A stretch of DNA of 64,000 bases, taken from contig CAJUQD010000004.1 in the NCBI GenBank assembly GCA_910588105.1, positions 21,125 to 85,124 on the forward strand, written 5' to 3'. A model generated the notes under the pieces. That model had not been told where the DNA came from, made no database searches, and worked only from the letters and a program-made list of their open reading frames with translations. This document shows, piece by piece, positions 31,548 to 39,902 of this stretch; the first letter of the stretch is position 1, and every line of letters starts with the position of its first letter. A program made the translations under genes and the position numbers. The DNA comes from an uncultured Oscillospiraceae bacterium. Its GTDB lineage: Bacteria > Bacillota > Clostridia > Oscillospirales > Oscillospiraceae.

Positions 31548-32603
31548 TCACAGCCCCAGTACGGCGTCGGCGCGCCGGGTGATTTCGGCGTTGTAATCTG
31601 ACAGGTCGTCGTAAACCTTTTCCGCGGGCTTTTGGGCGGCCAGCAGGGCCTGTACCATGTCGCCGCAGCCGGTGACGCCGGGGTTGTAGGGCTCCAGGTT
31701 TTTGGAGATATACAGGGGCAGGCCCAGGGCCTTTGCCTCCCAGATGACCATGCCCTGGCCCTCGTAGCGGGAGGTGAGGACAAAACCGTCCATCTTGTCC
31801 ATATAGCAGAAGGGGTTGGTCTGGTTGCCCAGCAGGGTGACAAACCCCTCCAGCCCCAGCTCCCTGATCTGCCCCTCCAGCGCCGCCCGGCCGGGGCCGT
31901 CGCCGATGAGGTAGAAATGGAAGTCGGTGCGGGACTGCTTTACCTGGGCCAGATAGCCCATCAGCAGGTCGTAGCCCTTCTGATGGCAGATGCGGCCTAC
32001 CGAACACAGGTTGAGCTTGGCGGGATCCACGGAAAAATCCACGTCCAGCTTGGCTTTGCGGAAGATTTCATCGGTGTCGATGTGGTTGGGGATGGCGGTG
32101 ATGGGTTTGTCCTGAATGCCGGACACCCGGCGGAAGCCGTCGATGATGCCGGGGGATACGGCCACAAATTCATCATAGTGGCGCAGCTTCCCCTTAAAGA
32201 AGTGCCAGAGTATGCGGTATTTCGGCTCGTTTTTCCGCTTGACCTCCACGTCGTTGTGAATCCACATCACCCGTTTTTTGGCGTTGGCGTTGATGACGCC
32301 CGCCGCGCACTCGTTCTGGTAGCTGTTGAAATCCACCGCCACGTCGTACCGCCTGCCGCCGGTAACGTCGCCCAGCAGCACCCGGGTCAGGCCAAAGTAC
32401 AGAACCCGGAAGAAGCCGGGCGGGGGTGTGAGGTATTTGATGTGCAGGTTCTCATGGGCGGGCAGGTCGAAAAAACACTGGTCGTCAAATAGATAGACGT
32501 CGACGCAGCAGCGGCTGAAGTCGATGTCGTTGAGGATATTCACCAGGGATTTCTGGACGCCGCCCACCCGGAGGTCTGTTTGGAAGAACGCGATCTGTTT
32601 CAT
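31548..32603 (-). CDS. Glycosyltransferase (GT4 family)
   Basis: This 351-residue glycosyltransferase has an N-terminal LRVGGVQKSLVNILND (about 11-26), in which GGV-like glycine loops bind the acceptor side. Its C-terminal Rossmann half has SVGRICHQKGYDLLM (about 206-220), YLIGDGPGRAALE and the donor site SRYEGQGMVIWEAKALGLP (about 288-306), with Glu residues in the E-x7-E arrangement. First gene of the three-gene csaB operon with its own strong promoter (32653-32681). Sugar specificity not inferable. Confidence 0.9.
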   Translation of the reverse strand: MKQIAFFQTDLRVGGVQKSLVNILNDIDFSRCCVDVYLFDDQCFFDLPAHENLHIKYLTPPPGFFRVLYFGLTRVLLGDVTGGRRYDVAVDFNSYQNECAAGVINANAKKRVMWIHNDVEVKRKNEPKYRILWHFFKGKLRHYDEFVAVSPGIIDGFRRVSGIQDKPITAIPNHIDTDEIFRKAKLDVDFSVDPAKLNLCSVGRICHQKGYDLLMGYLAQVKQSRTDFHFYLIGDGPGRAALEGQIRELGLEGFVTLLGNQTNPFCYMDKMDGFVLTSRYEGQGMVIWEAKALGLPLYISKNLEPYNPGVTGCGDMVQALLAAQKPAEKVYDDLSDYNAEITRRADAVLGL

Positions 32604-32652
32604 GAATGGCCCGCCTTTCGCAATGACTGGATGGTTGGGGGATTAATTTTAC

Positions 32653-32681
32653 ATTATAATATAGCCCGACACTTTTTGCAA
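32653..32681 (-). promoter_or_regulatory. Sigma-A promoter of the csaB operon
   Basis: Minus strand: -35 TTGCAA (32681-32676), 17-base spacer, -10 TATAAT (32658-32653). Confidence 0.85.
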
Positions 32682-32689
32682 GCAGCCGC

Positions 32690-32718
32690 TTGCCAAGGGC
32701 GGCCAAATCAGATACAAT
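32690..32718 (+). promoter_or_regulatory. Sigma-A promoter of the PAP2 gene
   Basis: -35 TTGCCA (32690-32695), 17-base spacer, -10 TACAAT (32713-32718). It starts just 9 bases beyond the divergent csaB promoter. Confidence 0.75.
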
Positions 32719-32779
32719 AGAGGGCATCTACCAGTATACATATTTTTTCCCGCAGGTCAAGGGAGAAGGGGGAATTGCC

Positions 32780-33349
32780 GTGCCGGAAGTCATTCAGCAG
32801 CTGGACGAACAGATTCTGGTCTGGATCGCCCAGAACATACGCTGCGCCGTACTGGATCCGTTTATGAAGCTGTACACACAATTGGGCAACACGGGGATGT
32901 TGTTCATCGCCCTGGGGGTGCTGCTGCTGCTGTTCAAGCCCACCCGGAGGGCGGGAGTGTCGGCGCTGTGCGCCATGCTCATCGGACTTATTGTGGTGAA
33001 CTTCACCATCAAGCCCATTATGGCCCGGCCAAGGCCGTGGCTGGTCATCGAAAACTTTGTTAACCTGGTGCCGGAGCACGACCCCAATTCCTTCCCCTCG
33101 GGGCACACCAACGCCGCCTTTGCCTTTGCTCTGGCGGTGTGCATGTCCGCGCCGAAAAAGTGGATGAAGGTATCGGCGGTCTGCGCAGCCGTGGTGATGG
33201 GCCTGTCCCGGCTGTACGTGGGGGTTCACTTCCCCAGCGATGTGCTGGCGGGGGCGGCCATCGGTTCGCTGTGCGGCCTGTTGGGCGCGTGGGTGGCCGG
33301 CAAGGCGTGGGAGCGGCTCAGCCGCCGCACCCCGCAAGCTCCAGGATAA
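32780..33349 (+). CDS. PAP2-family membrane phosphatase
   Basis: This 189-residue polytopic protein has the acid-phosphatase motifs KPIMARPRPW (KxxxxxxRP, about 77-86), PSGHTNAAF (PSGH, about 107-115) and SRLYVGVHFPSDVLAG (SRxxxxxHxxxD, about 146-161). Members dephosphorylate undecaprenyl pyrophosphate, phosphatidic acid or similar lipids, so recycling of the wall-polymer carrier is the likely role. GTG 32780 is taken as start because AGAAGGGGGA precedes it and the upstream in-frame codons fall in the promoter region. Its 3' end overlaps the tcdA 3' end by 32 bases, tail to tail. Confidence 0.9.
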   Translation: MPEVIQQLDEQILVWIAQNIRCAVLDPFMKLYTQLGNTGMLFIALGVLLLLFKPTRRAGVSALCAMLIGLIVVNFTIKPIMARPRPWLVIENFVNLVPEHDPNSFPSGHTNAAFAFALAVCMSAPKKWMKVSAVCAAVVMGLSRLYVGVHFPSDVLAGAAIGSLCGLLGAWVAGKAWERLSRRTPQAPG

Positions 33350-34037
33350 CCGCCTGGGCCAGCAGCAGCCCCGCCGCGGCGGGCACCCACATGGCGCTGG
33401 CGGGGATGGACCGCCGCCCCGGCGGGGGGGTCTCGTCCCCCTCCCCGGCGCTGCGGGGCTGCTCGGGGGAAAACACCACCTTGTGGTGGGGGATGCCGCG
33501 GCGGCGCAGCTCCTTGCGCACCACCCGGGCCAGGGGGCAGCCCTCGGTCTGGGCGATGTCGGCGATGCGCAGCAGCTGGGCGTCCCGCTTGTTGCCTGTG
33601 CCCAGGGCGGAGATGATGGGGATGCCCCGGGCACGGGCGGTCTCAATCAGGTCCAGCTTGCAGCTCACCAGGTCGATGGCGTCCACAATGTAGTCGTAGC
33701 CTGTCCGGAAAAATTCCTCCCGGGTGTCCGCCTCATACCGCAGGGGCAGGGGGTGGAGGACACAGCCGGGGGCGATGCCGGCAAGGCGCTGGGCGCAGGC
33801 CCGGGCCTTTTCCATGCCCACGGTGGCCCACACTGCGGCGGCCTGCCGGTTGAGGTTGCTCACCGAAACCGTGTCCTGGTCGGCCAGGGTGAGCTCCCCC
33901 ACGCCGGAGCGGCACAGGGCCTCGGCGCACCAGCTCCCCACGCCGCCCAGGCCCAGCACGGCCACATGGCTTTTGCCCAGCCGCTCCATGGCGGGGGCGC
34001 CCAGCAGCATCCGGGTGCGGATGAATTGCTCGTCCAT
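33318..34037 (-). CDS. tcdA: tRNA threonylcarbamoyladenosine dehydratase (TcdA/CsdL)
   Basis: This is a 239-residue ThiF/MoeB-fold enzyme that cyclises t6A to ct6A in tRNA using ATP. The nucleotide loop is VLGLGGVGSWCAEAL (about 27-41), followed by LTLADQDTVSVSNLNRQ (about 49-65), the ADxD...NLNR pattern of the E1-like family. Length is close to the family norm and the C-terminus is hydrophobic. ATG 34037 is chosen because GGGAGG is 10 bases upstream. Just upstream is a terminator belonging to the foldase gene (34063-34085), so tcdA probably has its own weak promoter. Confidence 0.88.
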   Translation of the reverse strand: MDEQFIRTRMLLGAPAMERLGKSHVAVLGLGGVGSWCAEALCRSGVGELTLADQDTVSVSNLNRQAAAVWATVGMEKARACAQRLAGIAPGCVLHPLPLRYEADTREEFFRTGYDYIVDAIDLVSCKLDLIETARARGIPIISALGTGNKRDAQLLRIADIAQTEGCPLARVVRKELRRRGIPHHKVVFSPEQPRSAGEGDETPPPGRRSIPASAMWVPAAAGLLLAQAVILELAGCGG

Positions 34038-34062
34038 ATTTGGAATACCTCCCATAAAACAA

Positions 34063-34085
34063 GGGCCAGACAAACCGTCTGGCCC
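34063..34085 (-). terminator. Intrinsic terminator after foldase gene
   Basis: GGGCCAGAC, loop AAACC, GTCTGGCCC. On the minus strand it is followed by TTGTTTTA. Confidence 0.85.
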
Positions 34086-34099
34086 TTGCGCGTTTGTGG

Positions 34100-35656
34100 T
34101 TACTTGCCCAGATAGCGGGCGCCGCCGGCCTCCGCGGCGGGGTAGCCCTCGGCCAGGCCGTCCACCCACTCGGTGAGCGCGGTCTTGGCCAGGGCGGAAC
34201 GGGCGGAGCCCATCCAGACCGGCTCGTTCTCGCCCACGTAGTATACCAGGTGATAACCGTAGTAGTCATCGCTGGCGAGGGCACCGTCAGCGGCAATATG
34301 CTGGACCAGGTCCACATCGCCGCCCTTACGGGCGCTGTCGAACAGCCACTGGTCAAACTCGGGGACAAAGCGGCCTTGGGAAATGCGCTGGTACAGGCCG
34401 CCGTTGGTGTTGGAGCCGCCGTCCTCGGAGTTCTCGTCGGCCAGCTTGGCGAAGGCGTCCTCGCTCTTGTCGCTGGAGTCCCAGGCGGCCTGGATTTCAT
34501 CCATCTTAGCCTTGGCGGCGGCCCAGGCCTCGTCGGTGGGGGCCTCCAGGGTGTTCTCCTCGCCGGTGGCGCTCTCGGCCCGGACCAGAATGTGGCGGGT
34601 GTCCCGGGTGGGCTCGTCGGCCAGGTAGCGGCCATGGAAGGAGATGACGTAATAGCCGTTTTCAGTGTCCACCAGCTCGCACACGTCCTCGTCCAGCTGG
34701 AGCAGCTGATCGCGGAAGGTGGCGTTGACGTTGCCGGTGCCCACGGTCTTGGCGTGGTCGGCGGCGGTGGCCAGCTCGTACTTGTCGATCTGGGACTGGA
34801 AGGAGTTGCCGCCCTTCACGGCTTCCAGGGCGGCCTCGGCCTTATCCTTGGCGCCGTCCTTGGCCTCCTGCTTGAGCTTATTCAGCTCTTCGTCAGGCAG
34901 CGCGTTGCCGTCGGCGTCCTTGTCGTTGACGGCGGGGATGGCAAAGTAGAGGTAGGAGTGCTCAATGGTGTCCAGCACGTCGGCGTTTTCCTCGTAGTAG
35001 GCGTCCAGGTCGGACTGCTGGTATCCGTCGTAGAGGGCGTTGCCCTTTTCGGTGTTGGCCAGGTCGGCCATCAGGGATCGGGCGGTCATTTTCTCAAACA
35101 CGGCAGGGGTCATATAGGGCCCGTAGATAGCCCGGAGATAGGCGTTGTAGCTGTAGCCGCCGGAGGACGCCTGGGATTTGAAGGAGTTGATGGTGGCCTC
35201 CAGGCTGTCCTTGATCTCGTCCTCGGTGTGGCCGTCCTTCACGGCCTGGTCGGCCAGGGCCAGGTTGCGCTGGGCGGACTTCAGGGCGGTCTCCATGAAG
35301 TAATCCCGGTAGGTCTTGTTTTCCGCCTCGTTGTAGAACTGGTCGTCGTCGCCCTTGGTGGTGTCAAAGCCGATATAGGCGCCCATACTGGCGTAGTAAT
35401 AGCGGGCGTCGTAATAATAAAAGCTCAGCTCCGCCGTGGTCAGCTCCTCATTTCCCAAGGTGAGAGCGGCGGCCCGGGCCTGGAAGAAACCGGAATTCCA
35501 GACCAGAAGCGCGACAACCAGAACGGCGACGATGCCGCCGGCCACGGAATAGGTGACGGTTTTGCGCTTCCGGGCCGCCTGCTCCTGCTGGAATTTGGCG
35601 GACCGCTCGGAGGGGCCGGTGTTCTGACGCTGCTTTTTCTCTCTGGATGCGCTCAT
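34100..35656 (-). CDS. Membrane-anchored parvulin-type peptidyl-prolyl isomerase (PrsA/SurA-like)
   Basis: This 518-residue extracytoplasmic foldase has a Gln/Arg/Lys-rich cytosolic start and a single helix (about 36-54). A long helical chaperone region (about 60-330) is rich in Asp, Ala and Tyr. A C-terminal rotamase-like domain contains TRHILVRAES (about 353-362), DAFAKLADENSEDGGSNTNGGLY (split about 405-427) and GYHLVYYVGENEP. The extended chaperone region resembles PrsA and trigger-like SurA. It probably assists folding of exported wall proteins such as the SLH protein. Its promoter (35762-35790) is strong. Confidence 0.88.
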   Translation of the reverse strand: MSASREKKQRQNTGPSERSAKFQQEQAARKRKTVTYSVAGGIVAVLVVALLVWNSGFFQARAAALTLGNEELTTAELSFYYYDARYYYASMGAYIGFDTTKGDDDQFYNEAENKTYRDYFMETALKSAQRNLALADQAVKDGHTEDEIKDSLEATINSFKSQASSGGYSYNAYLRAIYGPYMTPAVFEKMTARSLMADLANTEKGNALYDGYQQSDLDAYYEENADVLDTIEHSYLYFAIPAVNDKDADGNALPDEELNKLKQEAKDGAKDKAEAALEAVKGGNSFQSQIDKYELATAADHAKTVGTGNVNATFRDQLLQLDEDVCELVDTENGYYVISFHGRYLADEPTRDTRHILVRAESATGEENTLEAPTDEAWAAAKAKMDEIQAAWDSSDKSEDAFAKLADENSEDGGSNTNGGLYQRISQGRFVPEFDQWLFDSARKGGDVDLVQHIAADGALASDDYYGYHLVYYVGENEPVWMGSARSALAKTALTEWVDGLAEGYPAAEAGGARYLGK

Positions 35657-35761
35657 GGTATATCAATCCTCTCAGTATTCGTGTAATGGCGGCGGGCGGG
35701 GACCCGCCGGCGCAAGGGTATGTTTCCCCAAAAATATAGAACCCTGCGGACGCTGCCCATC

Positions 35762-35790
35762 ATTATAGCATGGGGAAACTGCCGTTGCAA
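35762..35790 (-). promoter_or_regulatory. Sigma-A promoter of the foldase gene
   Basis: Minus strand: -35 TTGCAA (35790-35785), 17-base spacer, -10 TATAAT (35767-35762). Confidence 0.85.
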
Positions 35791-35825
35791 GGCCAAATTC
35801 GCCCCGCAGATGAAAATTCACAAAA

Positions 35826-36100
35826 AGAGGCGGGAGGGCCGCAGCCCTCCCGCCCGGTTGCTTATAGAACCCCCGCCGTGGCCGTGCCGCCCCATTAAAA
35901 ACCTGCACAAGAATGCAGGTGGGTCGCCTCCGCTTGGTTTTACCGCTCCCAACGTCCAGGATCCTCCAAAGAGGGCCGGGAGGTCTGCGAACCACCGCGC
36001 GAGTGGGGCGTCCCGTTTCAGAAATGTGGGTTTTAACAGGGCAGGTCACGTAGTTAGAACCCGGCAGGGGTGTTCTATTTTTCGGTTTTCACCGAAGGGA
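35826..36100 (-). ncRNA. Candidate structured non-coding RNA (6S-like possible)
   Basis: No gene fits this interval, but the minus strand carries a run of stem-loops: TTCGGT/ACCGAA (36081-36096), CCAC/GTGG near 35990-36005, CCTCC/GGAGG near 35960-35980, ACCTGCA/TGCAGGT (35901-35920) followed by TTTTTAA, and CGGGAGGGC/GCCCTCCCG (35831-35852) followed by CCTCTTTTTG. Two terminators in one direction with no gene suggest a transcript. 6S RNA is a guess, supported only by length and by tcdA lying nearby as in Bacillus. Confidence 0.35.
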
Positions 36101-36111
36101 TGCCTCCGGCG

Positions 36112-36143
36112 GGTTCCTTTCTCTCGCGCGAGAGAAAGGAACC
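36112..36143. repeat. Perfect 32-bp palindrome
   Basis: GGTTCCTTTCTCTCGC followed directly by its reverse complement, with no loop. A second hairpin, ATAGGGGC-tgcg-GCCCCTAT (36155-36174), lies beside it. Confidence 0.85.
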
Positions 36144-36174
36144 AAAGAGCGCGCATAGGGGCTGCGGCCCCTAT

Positions 36175-36341
36175 GTACCCCAATGGGGAGCCCTATACGA
36201 AACGCGGACAGACGCCCTTTCCGGCGCGTGGGGCTTTTGACGCAGATGCCCCCATTTGTGCTGCCGCCGGTGTCTAGGCACTGTAAAACAAAAGGAACCC
36301 ACGGGCTGCGCCTTAGTAATGCGCCGCCTGTGCGGGGCTGC
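36175..36341. other. Intergenic remainder, nothing recognised
   Basis: GC-rich spacer between the palindromes and the DUF1292 gene end. I see no frame, promoter or terminator here that I can support. Confidence 0.4.
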
Positions 36342-36623
36342 TTACCCGTCCTCTTCTTCCTCGAACAGCTCCTCCATAAAGTGCTGGTACACCGCGTCCA
36401 GCTCCTGCTCGTCGTCGATGTCGGCCAGCAGCTGCTCGCCGTCCTGTTCGATGACCTTGAGCAGGATCAGGCCGAAATCCTCATCGTCCTCGTCCATGTC
36501 CGCCGGGACAAAGGCCATATACTCCTGGCCGTTATATTCAAGGGTGCCCAGATGCTCCAGTTCAAATTCATTGCCCTCGTCGTCGGTGACCGACACAAAA
36601 TCGGGGCCGAACTCTTCGCTCAT
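36342..36623 (-). CDS. DUF1292 family acidic protein
   Basis: This 93-residue, very acidic protein has the DUF1292 core: VTDDEGNEFELEHLGTLEYN (about 12-31), then EYMAFVPAD and FGLILLKVIEQDGEQLL (about 50-66). It ends in EELFEEEEDG. Members are common in Firmicutes near ruvX and mltG and have no known activity. A promoter (36668-36696) precedes it and the ATG has GGAGGCGC nearby. It is divergent from the PBP gene. Confidence 0.92.
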   Translation of the reverse strand: MSEEFGPDFVSVTDDEGNEFELEHLGTLEYNGQEYMAFVPADMDEDDEDFGLILLKVIEQDGEQLLADIDDEQELDAVYQHFMEELFEEEEDG

Positions 36624-36667
36624 GGCAGTGCGCCTCCTTCCGGCGGCCCTTTGCCGCCTCTGCCCCT

Positions 36668-36696
36668 ATTGTAATGGCTGGGCGGGAAAAAAGCAA
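36668..36696 (-). promoter_or_regulatory. Sigma-A promoter of the DUF1292 gene
   Basis: Minus strand: -35 TTGCTT (36696-36691), 17-base spacer, -10 TACAAT (36673-36668). Confidence 0.65.
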
Positions 36697-36763
36697 GAGG
36701 AAACATAAAATTTCTACGAAAGCCTCCGCCCGGGCAGCTCGAAAGCTGTCGTTTTGCCCAGGG

Positions 36764-36792
36764 TGGACAAATTGCGCCCGGCGTGGTATAAT
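36764..36792 (+). promoter_or_regulatory. Sigma-A promoter of the class A PBP gene
   Basis: -35 TGGACA (36764-36769), 17-base spacer, -10 TATAAT (36787-36792), 90 bases before the ATG. Confidence 0.8.
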
Positions 36793-36881
36793 ACACCAAA
36801 TACGGGGCGAAACGCCCCGGGAGAGAGGGACCCGCGCCGTTCCGCGCAGGGGCGGCCTGAATACATCGGAGGGATCTCAAT

Positions 36882-39698
36882 ATGCCGGATACCAACCAAA
36901 ACCAGACCCCGGAGCGCAGCCGAACCCAGCAGGGCGCCCAGCGCCAGCCGTCCCGGGCCAGGGGTCGCAAGCGCCGCCGGCGCCCCATTTGGCTCACCAT
37001 TATCATCCGCTTTTTCCAGACCATCGGCACGCTGCTGCTGGTGGGCATCGTAACCGGCTGTTTTATGGTATGCTTCGCCGCCGTCTATGTGAAAACGGCG
37101 GTGATGCCCAGGACGTTCCTGGACCTGTCCGACTACACCATGGACGAGAACTCGGTGATCTACTACCAGGACAAAAACACCGGGGCGCTGGTGGAGCTCC
37201 AGACTCTAATCGGCAAGGAAAACGCGGAGTTGATAGAGTATAAGGATATCCCGGAGGACCTCATCAACGCCTTCGTGGCCATTGAGGACAAGCGCTTCTG
37301 GAACCACCAGGGGGTGGACTGGCGGCGCACCGCCTCGGGCCTGCTGCGCATGTTCACCGGCGGAAATATCCAGGGCGGCTCCACCATCACCCAGCAGCTC
37401 ATCAAAAACGTGACCGAGTATGACGACGTGACCGTCACCCGGAAGATCCTGGAGATTTTTACCGCCCTGGAGCTGGAGAACAACTACAGCAAAGAGGACA
37501 TCCTCACCCTGTATATGAACCAAATTTGGATGGGCAACGGCTGCCGGGGCGTCCAGGCCGCGGCCAAGTACTACTTCGGCAAGAACGTGTGGGAGCTGGA
37601 CCTGGCCGAGTGCGCCAGCCTGGCCGCCATCACCAACAACCCCTCCCTCTACGCCCCCTACGGTACGGTGGACGTGGTGCGCTACCAGTGCCAGAATCCG
37701 GAGTGCAGGCTCTACTCCCTGACCAGGGACGAGGTATGCGAGTACTGCGGGGCGGAGGATTCCTATGACAGCGGCTCAGTCTGGACCAACCGGGAGTTCA
37801 ACAAGGCCCGGCAGGAGAACATCCTGAAGGAGATGGCCAAGGAGGACCAGGCCCGGCCCGCGCCCTATATCACTGAGGCGGAGCGGGACGCCGCCATCGC
37901 GGAGAAGCTGGCGTTTGGCCGGGACAGGCAGACTGCTTCCGATGATTCGGATGCCACCCAGGATAACAAACCGTCCACCGTCTACTCCTGGTATGTGGAG
38001 CAGGTCATCAACGAGGCGATTGAGAAGCTGAAGGAGACCACAACCCTCAGTGAAGATATGTGCCGCAAGCGGGTGTTCAGCGGAGGCTTGTCCATCGTGT
38101 GCGCCTACGACCCGGAGGTGCAGGCGGCGGTGGACACGGTGTACAATAACCGGGAAAACCTGGACCAGGTGTCTTCCAAGACCGGCCAGCGGCTGATCTC
38201 CGCCATTTCGGTGGTGGACAATTCCACCGGCCTGGTGGTGGCCATGGGCAGCACGGAGGAGAAGACGGTCAACCGGGGCTGGAACACCCCGGTGGACACC
38301 AAGCGCCAGCCCGGCTCGTCCATCAAGCCCCTGTCCGTCTACTCCCCGGCCATTGAGATGGGGCTGATTACCCCCGCCACCGTTGTCGATGACAGCCCCC
38401 AGGAGCTCAACGGCAGGCCCTGGCCTGTCAACGTCACGCCTACCTACGGGGGGCTGACCACGGTGCTGCACGGCGTCACCCAGTCGCTGAACACGGTGGC
38501 GGTGCGGGTGCTGGAGCAGGTCACCCCCCAGGCGTCCTACGATTTCATGGTCAACCGCTACGGCATTACCTCCATGGTGCCCTATTTTGAGAACAGTAAC
38601 GGCCAGGTGAGCTCGGATATCGACCGCAGCCCCCTGGCCATGGGCGGCCTGACCAAGGGCGTGTCCACCTTTGAGATGGCGGCGGCGTTTGCCACCTTCC
38701 CCCGGGGCGGCCAGTTGACCAAGGCCACCACTGTGCTGGAGATCAAGGACGCCGGCGGCAAGGTGGTTGTGGACAACAAGCCTGAGCCCACGTGGCCCAT
38801 CAAATCCACCACCGCCTATTATATCAACTCCATGCTGTCCAACGCCGTCAGCTCGGGCACCGGCACGGGGGCACGCATCTCCGGCCAGACTGTGGCGGGC
38901 AAGACGGGCACCACCAACGATACCTTCGACTACTGGTTCTGCGGCTACACCTCCTACTACACCGGGGCGGTGTGGACGGGCTACCCTAACAGCGAGGTCA
39001 TCAACCGCAACTACAAAAACCCGTCGGTGTCCATGTGGCAGAAGGTGATGGAGATCCTCCACGAGGGGAAGGAGAACATGGCCTTTGAGGTGCCGGGCAC
39101 CCTGAGTTCCTACAACATCTGCAAAGACTGCGGCAAGCTGTCCCTGCCCGAGTGCACCCAGGACGTGCGGGGCAACCGGGTGCAGAGCTTCCGGCTGTTT
39201 GCCGAGGACGCGCCCAAGGAGCACTGCCAATGCCATGTGCCGGTGAAGGTGTGCGTGGACAGCCCGGTGAACAACGCCAAGGGGGAGCCCATCGGGCGCT
39301 ACCATCTGGCCGGGGAGTTCTGCCCGGAGGAGAGCGTTCAGACGGTGTATATGGTGGACTTCCAGCGCGAGCAGGTGGGTTCCACCCATGTGGGGGACTC
39401 GGACGCCCTGGTGGGCTGGTACGAGTACCTGGGGGAAGAGGGCAGATACTGCCACGTCCACACCAGCGAGCCTGTCCCCTCGGAGGAGCCCATCCCGTCG
39501 GACGACCCCTTTGCGGAGCCCACGGACGATCCCTTTGTGGAACCTACAGACGATCCCTGGGGGTGGCTGTTCCCGTCCACCCCCACGCCGGATGTGACCG
39601 ACCCGGTGGCCACTCCGCCCTTCTACGACCCCTATCCCACCGACGAGCCCAGCCAGGAGCCGGTGACCGAACCGCCGTATATCCCGGCGGACGGATAA
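36882..39698 (+). CDS. Class A penicillin-binding protein with Cys-rich inserts
   Basis: This 938-residue bifunctional peptidoglycan synthase has a basic cytosolic start, a membrane helix (about 37-62) and a GT51 transglycosylase domain with EDKRFWNHQGVDW (about 134-146) and GGSTITQQLIKN (about 165-176). The transpeptidase has PGSSIKP (SxxK, about 475), SLN (about 536) and AGKTGTTND (about 672). Two oddities stand out. A segment after about residue 265 inserts CQNPEC and CEYCG, a zinc-ribbon-like pair within the GT51-to-linker region. The C-terminal extension is rich in Cys (CKDCG, HCQCH) and ends in a Pro/Asp/Glu tail (DDPFAEPTDDP repeats). A terminator follows. Confidence 0.95.
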   Translation: MPDTNQNQTPERSRTQQGAQRQPSRARGRKRRRRPIWLTIIIRFFQTIGTLLLVGIVTGCFMVCFAAVYVKTAVMPRTFLDLSDYTMDENSVIYYQDKNTGALVELQTLIGKENAELIEYKDIPEDLINAFVAIEDKRFWNHQGVDWRRTASGLLRMFTGGNIQGGSTITQQLIKNVTEYDDVTVTRKILEIFTALELENNYSKEDILTLYMNQIWMGNGCRGVQAAAKYYFGKNVWELDLAECASLAAITNNPSLYAPYGTVDVVRYQCQNPECRLYSLTRDEVCEYCGAEDSYDSGSVWTNREFNKARQENILKEMAKEDQARPAPYITEAERDAAIAEKLAFGRDRQTASDDSDATQDNKPSTVYSWYVEQVINEAIEKLKETTTLSEDMCRKRVFSGGLSIVCAYDPEVQAAVDTVYNNRENLDQVSSKTGQRLISAISVVDNSTGLVVAMGSTEEKTVNRGWNTPVDTKRQPGSSIKPLSVYSPAIEMGLITPATVVDDSPQELNGRPWPVNVTPTYGGLTTVLHGVTQSLNTVAVRVLEQVTPQASYDFMVNRYGITSMVPYFENSNGQVSSDIDRSPLAMGGLTKGVSTFEMAAAFATFPRGGQLTKATTVLEIKDAGGKVVVDNKPEPTWPIKSTTAYYINSMLSNAVSSGTGTGARISGQTVAGKTGTTNDTFDYWFCGYTSYYTGAVWTGYPNSEVINRNYKNPSVSMWQKVMEILHEGKENMAFEVPGTLSSYNICKDCGKLSLPECTQDVRGNRVQSFRLFAEDAPKEHCQCHVPVKVCVDSPVNNAKGEPIGRYHLAGEFCPEESVQTVYMVDFQREQVGSTHVGDSDALVGWYEYLGEEGRYCHVHTSEPVPSEEPIPSDDPFAEPTDDPFVEPTDDPWGWLFPSTPTPDVTDPVATPPFYDPYPTDEPSQEPVTEPPYIPADG

Positions 39699-39703
39699 AG
39701 TGT

Positions 39704-39738
39704 AAACGCCGCCCGGCGCACAGCGCCGGGCGGCGTTT
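39704..39738 (+). terminator. Stem-loop after PBP gene
   Basis: AAACGCCGCCCGGCGC (39704-39719), loop ACA, exact complement (39723-39738). A long perfect stem, weak T run. Confidence 0.75.
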
Positions 39739-39828
39739 GGCGTTCAAGGGGCAGAGGGCTGGGACATTGTGCCGAAGAACGGCGGCAGAGGGGGAAAAGG
39801 TTTGTTAAAAAAGCCGTGAGACCGGCGA

Positions 39829-39857
39829 TTGCGGATTGTCCGCGTCTGTGGTACAAT
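39829..39857 (+). promoter_or_regulatory. Sigma-A promoter of the pheB-hom-lysC cluster
   Basis: -35 TTGCGG (39829-39834), 17-base spacer, -10 TACAAT (39852-39857). Confidence 0.75.
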
Positions 39858-39902
39858 AGACCGCGGTATAAAGACAGCGCGGGCAACAGGAGGCGGGGTT
39901 GC

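Noticed and set aside
30367..32007. Longer version of csaB extending into the upstream glycosyltransferase gene
   Set aside because: The extension is out-of-frame glycosyltransferase sequence. ATG 31515 has a good ribosome binding site and gives the family N-terminus.
34094..35686. 530-residue plus-strand frame opposite the foldase gene
   Set aside because: Gly/Val-rich shadow. The minus-strand gene has promoter, terminator and a recognisable domain.
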